Shown: piece after piece, positions 57,728 through 64,000 of the stretch
Position numbering within the stretch: the stretch's first letter is position 1
Layout: the number at the start of each line of letters is the position of its first letter
Source: Lentinula raphanica
Taxonomy: Eukaryota; Basidiomycota; Agaricomycetes; Agaricales; Omphalotaceae
Assembly: GCA_027919835.1 (NCBI GenBank)
Contig: JANVFP010000037.1
Location: 62,001-126,000, forward strand
DNA length: 64,000 nt
Reading direction: 5' to 3'
Translations under genes and position numbers: made by a program
Notes under the pieces: generated by a model
What the model saw: only the letters and a program-made list of their open reading frames with translations
The model's database searches: none
What the model was told of the DNA's origin: nothing

Positions 57728-57860
57728 GCGATATGTTTCTCGGGCCCAGAGTCTCGTTCGACGTTCTCGGCGTTCGGTATAAGTTTGGTGGAAAGGTTGA
57801 GCGTGGGAAACAATTGCTTGTTTCGCTCGAAATTCATCCCGACGTTCGATACACGTGACA
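57728..57860 (+). pseudogene. relic of the FunK1 copy-F-type first exon upstream of ERO1 copy 4
   Basis: Sequence matching exon 1 of copies F and R2 (ATATGTTTCTCGGGCCCAGA onward, LVERLSVGNN in the matching frame) lies just upstream of and divergent to ERO1 copy 4. The FunK1 part (PLSSLEAAKDYAQVF) is absent. This is therefore the ancestral ERO1 upstream region, or a copy that lost its FunK1 partner. It supports the view that exon 1 of the truncated kinases was borrowed from ERO1 5' flanking DNA. Confidence 0.6.
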
Positions 57861-59755
57861 ATATTTTCTCACCTTTCGTTTCTTCCAACGCGTACTCTTG
57901 GCGTACTCCGTACACAATCGCGTACATGACCAGTCACCGAACCTCTCAAATGTAAGCACTATAGGGAAACTTCAAGCGAATCACTTCGCAGCTCTTCCCA
58001 AACGTACGCAACTATAGTCTATCCTGGCCATGGCGCTGAAAGCGCTGTCGAACGTTACGTTGAACGGGCGCACAGGTAGGCAACGAATCTGATGAGCAAC
58101 AGACAAACATCAAATACGAATCCTAGTAGCTTTCTAAGCTGAGGATGTTACTACGTGATTCGATGGTCATCATCCTCGAGGTGTCTGGTATAATCTGGGA
58201 TCCTCCCTATCACACAATCTCTACTCTACGTATCTTCTCATCTCGCTACTACTGCGGTCAGCACCCCTGGCAATGGATGGTCGACCTGCCTTTCAACCGG
58301 GAGCAATCGATCCTCTTGGGTGTATCAGAATCGCGGGCGACAACCGTCAAATGGTCCCGAGGCGGAGTTGCCTTATGGTCGGTACTTGGATTTGTCCTGA
58401 ACGTGAACGGTCAGAATCATTGATGTTACTGTATATGTTCTGTTCCTTGTATTCATGATCAACGGGAACCACAACCTACCTCAACCTCCCGCAATGCACA
58501 TGACGGGAGATTATCACCTTTCTGTGAGTTTAAAACTCTCGTTCTTGCCATTATGAAATCTCCCTGTCTCTGATTTATGATCATATCCTTTCTGACACTC
58601 TAGAAATCAGACTTGGAAGAGAATGAAACTCGATATGGGTTTGAGCATGAAGATGGACATGAAGAAGCTCGTGTACTTATTGCCTATCTTGCCCTCGGAA
58701 CTGCTCCTTCCAGGTTTAACCTCGCTTCCTCGTACCTTCTAGTCCAATACGTCCCGATGCCCGTACATAATTCATTTGGCTTTGAATTTGCGCAGTTCGT
58801 CGGCGCGCATTGAGAGCAACATCGGGAAAGGTTCTCTCACAGTTTCAGATTCTGTTTGGCGTTTCCTCATCAAACAAATGCTGCAGCCTCCCAATCCGTG
58901 AACTGAGGCTGATGGTGAGGGATCTTTGCTTCCTTGTTACTGCCTTATCGGAATCAAGGGAGTGTAGCAGTGCTTCCTGTGTTCAAACTTGTACTACTCC
59001 AAAGGAGTTAAGTTTTAACCCCACAACCAAGAGACTTGGCTGGCATGTTACAATTCATACATACGATGGCGACGGTTCGCTCTGTTTTTTGGGCGCTGCG
59101 TGAGATTGGCTTATCGGTGATGAGTGGCTGGTGGAAGATGGTGGGAGGCCTCAGCCTGCCTCAGCGGGCTGAGTAAAAATCTCAGATAACCAAGTGACCT
59201 TTCGGACTTCATTCTCGTTTGAATGGTCGACGAGGCTTTTATATGAGATCCGATCAAATTTTCACATTGTGCCCGCTTCAGCGCGTACTCGTACTTACGG
59301 AGATGGGGAAAAAATCCACCGATAGCAGCAAATAACATACCGATAGTGTCGTTCTCTGACGAGGTCAAAGCTCTAGCAGAGACGACAGCATTTACAAATC
59401 CTTCAGATTGTAGAGTTTGAGTGAAGTTTAGAAACCAACGGCGACGGAGAGCGGAAACCGTAATTGGAACCGGAGGTAGCCGGAGCTGTGCTTGCCAAAG
59501 TGGTGCCTCGCCCAGAACATGCTGTAAGTTCAAATTTATAAAAGGCTCAACTCCTGGCCGTCACTAAGAGGAACTCTCGAAAGTGTTGTTTTAGCACTTC
59601 AGCTCATCATTTCCCCTTGCCAGGTCGATAGTCTTCAACTACAAGTGCAACGAGTTTTGCGCGGATCCTTTGCTTGGAATACGCTCAATATTCATTCTCT
59701 TCACAACACTTCCTCTCTTTAATCAACTCCCCTTCTCTTTTTTCTTGCTATCGCA
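57861..59755. other. intergenic, no firmly supported gene
   Basis: Plus-strand frames at 58145-58423, 58613-58813 and 58810-59103, and a minus-strand frame at 59111-59533 (ending PPATHHR), have no family I recognise and no convincing joins. The minus-strand frame has no ATG at its start. It might be the body of a small gene divergent from the ferric reductase. The last 150 bp hold the pyrimidine-rich promoter and leader of the ferric reductase. Confidence 0.35.
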
Positions 59756-61928
59756 ATGGCTTATACAGCCGCTCCTGCACCCACCGTCATTACTTTTGAG
59801 AGTACAGCAGATCCTGCAGCTCTTGTCTATCACATAGATCTCTTCCTCATCGCCATCTTTGCCGCAGTAGTTCTCCTCCGACTCCCTCGTCTCGCAGCTC
59901 GTCTGTGGAAATTCTCAGAATGGAGTACTGGACATATCCTTTATCGCACCAATCTTAGACGAAGCGCAACGCGTCGGGTCGAATTCAATTCAGAAGCCGG
60001 CTCGAGGCATCATGATTTGGCAACCGACGATACTCACTGGTCATCTGTTCAACGTGTCAGTGAGAAGGGTTCAGCACCATCTTATCCTCCTCATGTGTCT
60101 TCATGTCCTCAAATCTTTCGTGGTGCTCTCCAACTTTTGAATGCTCGGTTCAATCCTGGTGTCTCTATGCTCCAGGTCATAATCGTCGTGATTTACCTTG
60201 CGACCCTCGTTTACCTTGCATTCTATAAAACGAATCCATTTAGCGACCCTGTTCGATATGGTTGGATTGCGGTATCTCAAATTCCATTTGTTTTTGCCTT
60301 TTCGTCGAAGAACAACATCCTCGGGTACTTCCTTGGATCTGGATATGAGAAGGTCAATTTTTTTTTCTCGTCGAGCAGTTGCTTTTTCTCTAACTCTTTG
60401 AATCTAGGTGCATATCCTTCATCGCGTCATTGGTCGTGTCATCGTCGTAGCAGCTAACGTCCATGGTCTTGGTTTCAGTAAGTAAACTTTCTGCATCGTT
60501 CTGATACAGGAAGCTCATCTCATCGTTTTAAGTTTACCAGTGGAACCTCGAGGGCGTTTTCATGAACAGGATCGCCGTTCCTAGTAACTACTGGGGCCTA
60601 ATCGCACTAATTTGCGCTGATATTCTCGTTTTCTTCTCTACGGACTGGTGGCGTGCCAAAGCCTACAGCCTCTTCCTATCCACCCACATCGTCGGCGCCT
60701 CGCTGATTCTTCCCGCCGTTCGTTCTCTTTTCTCCATATGATTAACCGAACACTGTCTCATCTCAGAAACCCGTTTCATCTAGATCATCACCCACAAGCC
60801 TCCAACAGCGCCCTACGTCCTCACCGCCGTCGGCATCATGGTACTGGACAGAGTCATGCGGTGGATCAAGACTAGGATCACCACTGCCTCTATTCGTCCA
60901 CTTCCCGAGCTTGGTGTTACACGAGTCGAGATCCCTTCTATCAACGGAGGCTGGCGCGCAGGCCAGCACGTTCGTATCCGCGTGCTTTCTTCTGGAATGG
61001 GACTACTCGGTTGGGCAGAGACGCATCCTTTCACGATTGCTTCTATCGTTAAAGGAGAAGAAGGCATGATCCTCATGTGCAAGAAGACGGGTGATTGGAC
61101 GAACAAGCTTTATGACCTCGCAAAGTCAAGTGCGTATGAAGGTGAAGGTGAAGCTAGGAAAGTTAGGGTTTCTGTCGAAGGACCATATGGTGATTATCTT
61201 TGTTTCGTTGTTCTTCTGACTCGGATACGGGGTTAGGCTAATCATTCTTTTTTTCCCGAAGGCGGTCCTGGACATAGAATGTTTGCCAGTTTTTCCGCTG
61301 CTGTGTTTGTCGCCGGTGGAAGTGGCATCACCTTCGCTCTTTCCTCTATCCAAGATTTGATCCAGAAGGATCTTGAAGGTCATAGCCGCGTTAAGGTCAT
61401 TCATCTCGTATGGAGTGTACAAGATCCATGTGAGTTCCTTCCAGTATTAATTAACTCCTCATTGATGAAAGCTAACTCACTCCACCACCATAGCTTCGCT
61501 CGTACCACTTCTTCCCTTGCTAACCTCACTCGTCCAACAAAGTGTTTTCACACCGATCAGAATTTCAGTCTTCTACACCCGCGCACCTATTGGGAAGTTC
61601 CCTTTCCCTGACACCTTCTTCCGTTCTACAGCCCTCACGCTGTCCCCTGGACGACCGAAAGTATCAAAGATCCTTGAGACTGCCATCAGCAAGGCTGTTA
61701 GTCTGGGATCCGGTGTGAAGGACCAAGAAAAGATAACAGGACTGATTGTCGGTGTCTGTGGACCTGTTGGTCTAGCGGACTCGGTGACTGCGGAAGTAGG
61801 CAAGGTGGATCCGCTTAGGAGAGATCAAGTTGGTGGAATAGAAATTCATGACGAGTAAGCATTTTGTCGTGGTGAATATCTGTTAATTCACTAAACCAAT
61901 CTCGTTTTCTAGATGCTTTGGATGGTAA
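59756..61928 (+). CDS. ferric-chelate reductase (FRE family)
   Basis: FRE enzymes move electrons from NADPH through FAD and two hemes across the plasma membrane to reduce Fe(III) or Cu(II) chelates. ATG 59756 opens MAYTAAPAPTVITFES, then LFLIAIFAAVVLLRLP. The ferric reductase TM domain has heme-ligand histidines in VHILHRVIGRVIVVAANVHG and in LFLSTHIVGASLILP. The FAD domain shows GWRAGQHVRIRV and HPFTIAS. The NADPH domain shows FVAGGSGITFALSSIQDL and, near the end, GLIVGVCGPVGLADSV. After the last intron the chain ends DECFGW, typical of the family. Six or so short introns interrupt it; frames join cleanly. No iron permease or multicopper oxidase neighbour lies in the window. Confidence 0.9.
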
Positions 61929-62395
61929 ACCATGGACCATCATGCACGAATATGAAGTTTATGCGTTATGTTGTACAAATTAGAACCGCTCATAGAATAG
62001 CCATCATACCTCTGAGAGGATATGGCCCATTCTCCTCGTTTTGTCTTGCTCTCTCGTTGTCTCCTGATTGATCTCCTAGAGGGTTCATTCTATCTTATGC
62101 ACTTTTTATCGTTCCTTTACCTTTGTTATCTGCCTAGTGCCGTACACTTTCCATGTTCTTTTTTCATCTTGTCGCAGGTTGCCTGTCATTTTCTCTTGCT
62201 TGACGCTATGATATTACTCGCGCTAGTCGTTTTGTATATGGCAAGTACATATTTCAATGCAGTGGTATCAACTATTGATAGAAAGAAGATGCTTGACCAC
62301 TACCCATAATACCTATACCCTGATATACCCAGATGAATCCGCAAAAACAACGGGCAGGCGCCTAGCATGCCCGTCTTGACGAGTCGATCCAAACC
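61929..62395. other. convergent 3' region
   Basis: Spacer between the converging ferric reductase and tail-anchored protein genes. A 95-codon open frame (62022-62309) is hydrophobic and T-rich, and is more likely 3' UTR than a gene. Confidence 0.4.
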
Positions 62396-64000
62396 TCACG
62401 AAAACTTCATGAAAACCAAAGCTCCTGCAAGTAACATGCCTATGACCAGCACAATGATCCTTTAGTCACAGTGGTTTCGTGAGTTTCTAGCTTCAACGTT
62501 ACAGTGAACTCCACAACTACTAACCTTGTACGATAATCGCTTTCGTATGAGAGTTTTAGCCTGGAAAGTTGAGAAACTTGTATGATGTCCTTTTGTGAAC
62601 CATCAGGTGCGTTATCCTCTATGACCTCAGTTATGAAAGCGGATGATTCTGCTTTCGGGAAAGTTTGATCTCGAACCCATTTCTTACCGCACCAACTGCA
62701 CGTCCCGCCACTTGCGAGATTTGAACGCAAGATAACATCATTCATGGCCTTCTTGAGATCGTTCTCAGTATTCTCCTTGAGGGTCGTAATGAGGGTGTTC
62801 GCCCTCTCGAATGCTTCGTCAAATTCCTCTTTACGTCTTCTGCTCCATTCTTCGTCATGAACGTCGTCCCAACCTTGCTCAGAGGAAGACGATGCTTCTG
62901 CGTAATGCTCCTGCTCAATGCCATTCTGAACAAGAGACTTGGCCCATTCCAGATGGGGCTCCACATTTTTCGAACACCTCATCACTGAATTGATCAGTCC
63001 CAAGTTCCATTCACTCGTAGACGGTAGGCATTCCAAACACCGCGTGTATTGCCGATAATAAGCTACCTCAACCCGGCGATTGACTTTGGATTGGAATTCT
63101 TCGAGGACTTTGGTGACGAGCTTTGTACGATCGATTGGTGATGATGGAAGAGCTGGGACCACTACTAGAGCGTTTCCTCCGTTCGCATTGACAGTGCGCG
63201 TCTATAGTCCAAGGAACATATGAGGAAATCAGTGGATCACCTTTGAACGAGACGCATATGAAGAGACAAACCTCCGAAAAGATGACATCTAGAGTGAAAC
63301 CGTCAACGGGTACCTCATTTCTGAGATATTTCCAAGCACTCTGAGATTCCGATATTCAACCATTGAGATGTTGGAAGTATTGAATAAAGAATTACTCACA
63401 TTGAACGATTGATCATACTTGGTCAGACTAGCGTTAGTTGAATTGAATCGGTCACGAAGAGATATTGGTGATTCACCAGTGCATCATAGTTCCGATAGTC
63501 TTCCCCTTGTCTAGAGCCCTTGAAGTGAACGTATGTGGTCACACTTGCTGAAGAGGCAAAAAAAACTCAGGCAGATTACACCTGCTGTGTCGTCTACACT
63601 TACGATTAGAGTAGACCAGGAACTTATTCGGGGAACCTTTCTTGGATGCTCCGAATAGCTGCATGACATATGAGTCACTAGATATCAGTGACATCAGCCT
63701 CCTCGCAACTTCAAGCAGACGGGAGAGTACGAGACGCTTACTAGTAGGCCAACGAATGCTTGATTTCTTTATTGACATCCTGTCATGGGAATTGAGCAAC
63801 AACATCTCTCTTTCTCCTGTTCGCATTGCATCACCTCATCTGAACTTTCCTTCGCAAGTCTTCGCACTACCACTTTTGATGCGTCGTCTCCAAGCCCGCC
63901 TAGAGTCCAACCTCCTTGACAATGAACAGGGCGTAGACGTGCATGGAACAACGTCTCGCGTCCATATATAGTGATTCCCTCTTGAGTGTCGAGCAACGGT
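62396..64000 (-). CDS. hypothetical C-terminally anchored membrane protein, partial at window edge
   Basis: I do not recognise the family. The last exon (62396-62459) encodes a single hydrophobic segment, IIVLVIGMLLAGALVFM, ending KFS-stop, so the protein looks tail-anchored. The main exon before it (within 62520-63162) is charged and helical: VLEEFQSKVNRRVEVAYYR, then EEWSRRRKEEFDEAFERANT and a CSWCGKKW motif that might bind metal or form a disulfide. Upstream exons appear to include VTTYVHFKGSRQGEDYRNYD, LTKYDQSFN and SSDSYVMQLFGASKKGSPNK, reaching about 63820. The 5' end is not resolved and may lie outside the window. Function unknown. Confidence 0.5.

Noticed and set aside
25941..57860. 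Transposon-driven array
   Set aside because: I looked for transposase, reverse transcriptase or integrase motifs in the long frames and for clear terminal repeats around the units and saw none. The repeats are explained by gene duplication.
59111..59533. 140-codon minus-strand frame upstream of the ferric reductase
   Set aside because: No ATG at the start, no recognised family. Left as undetermined rather than called a gene.
62022..62309. 95-codon plus-strand open frame after the ferric reductase
   Set aside because: Hydrophobic, T-rich translation in a convergent 3' region, no homology recognised and no promoter or splice context. More likely 3' UTR.

Overview
The window is nuclear DNA of a filamentous basidiomycete, most likely an Agaricomycete. 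Genes carry many 45-65 bp GT-AG introns, and several families are typical of mushroom-forming fungi: FunK1-type kinases, a DUF6534 membrane protein, a Zn2Cys6 regulator and a fungal urease. No rRNA, tRNA, CRISPR array or recognisable transposase or reverse transcriptase was seen.

The left part (1-16 kb) is ordinary single-copy sequence: a Ser/Pro-rich hypothetical protein, a MATE exporter, a PQ-loop transporter, a Zn2Cys6 transcription factor and a urease that converges on it. From 16 to 24 kb lie two tandem paralogues of an unrecognised secreted protein family. Both share a perfect palindrome in the promoter and a repeat-rich leader. The first has a C-terminal tail that grew by tandem duplication of phase-0 exons. 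Low-confidence coding stretches lie between them and after them.

From 25 to 58 kb is a complex duplication region built from two gene types. One is a FunK1-like (pseudo)kinase: one copy with a long N-terminal region, one 456-aa copy, several 5'-truncated copies and several broken ones. The other is ERO1, the ER thiol oxidase: four copies, of which only the rightmost (55.5-57.7 kb) has an ATG, a full exon set and the CxxCxxC redox motif. Truncated FunK1 and ERO1 copies sit head-to-head. Two such pairs are tandem on the left. A block of about 5 kb (truncated FunK1 / ERO1 / larger FunK1) is mirrored as an inverted repeat at about 33.4-38.5 kb and 48.6-53.6 kb. Between the arms lie the N-terminal part of the long FunK1 gene, a DUF6534 membrane protein and a DENND6/AVL9-type DENN-domain protein.

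The right end (58-64 kb) returns to ordinary sequence: a ferric-chelate reductase and a tail-anchored hypothetical protein that runs off the window. Metabolically the single-copy genes are independent. The main biological interest is the ERO1/FunK1 duplication region and the duplicated secreted protein family. Exon structures were read by eye from splice signals and frame continuity, so spans are firmer than individual exon edges.
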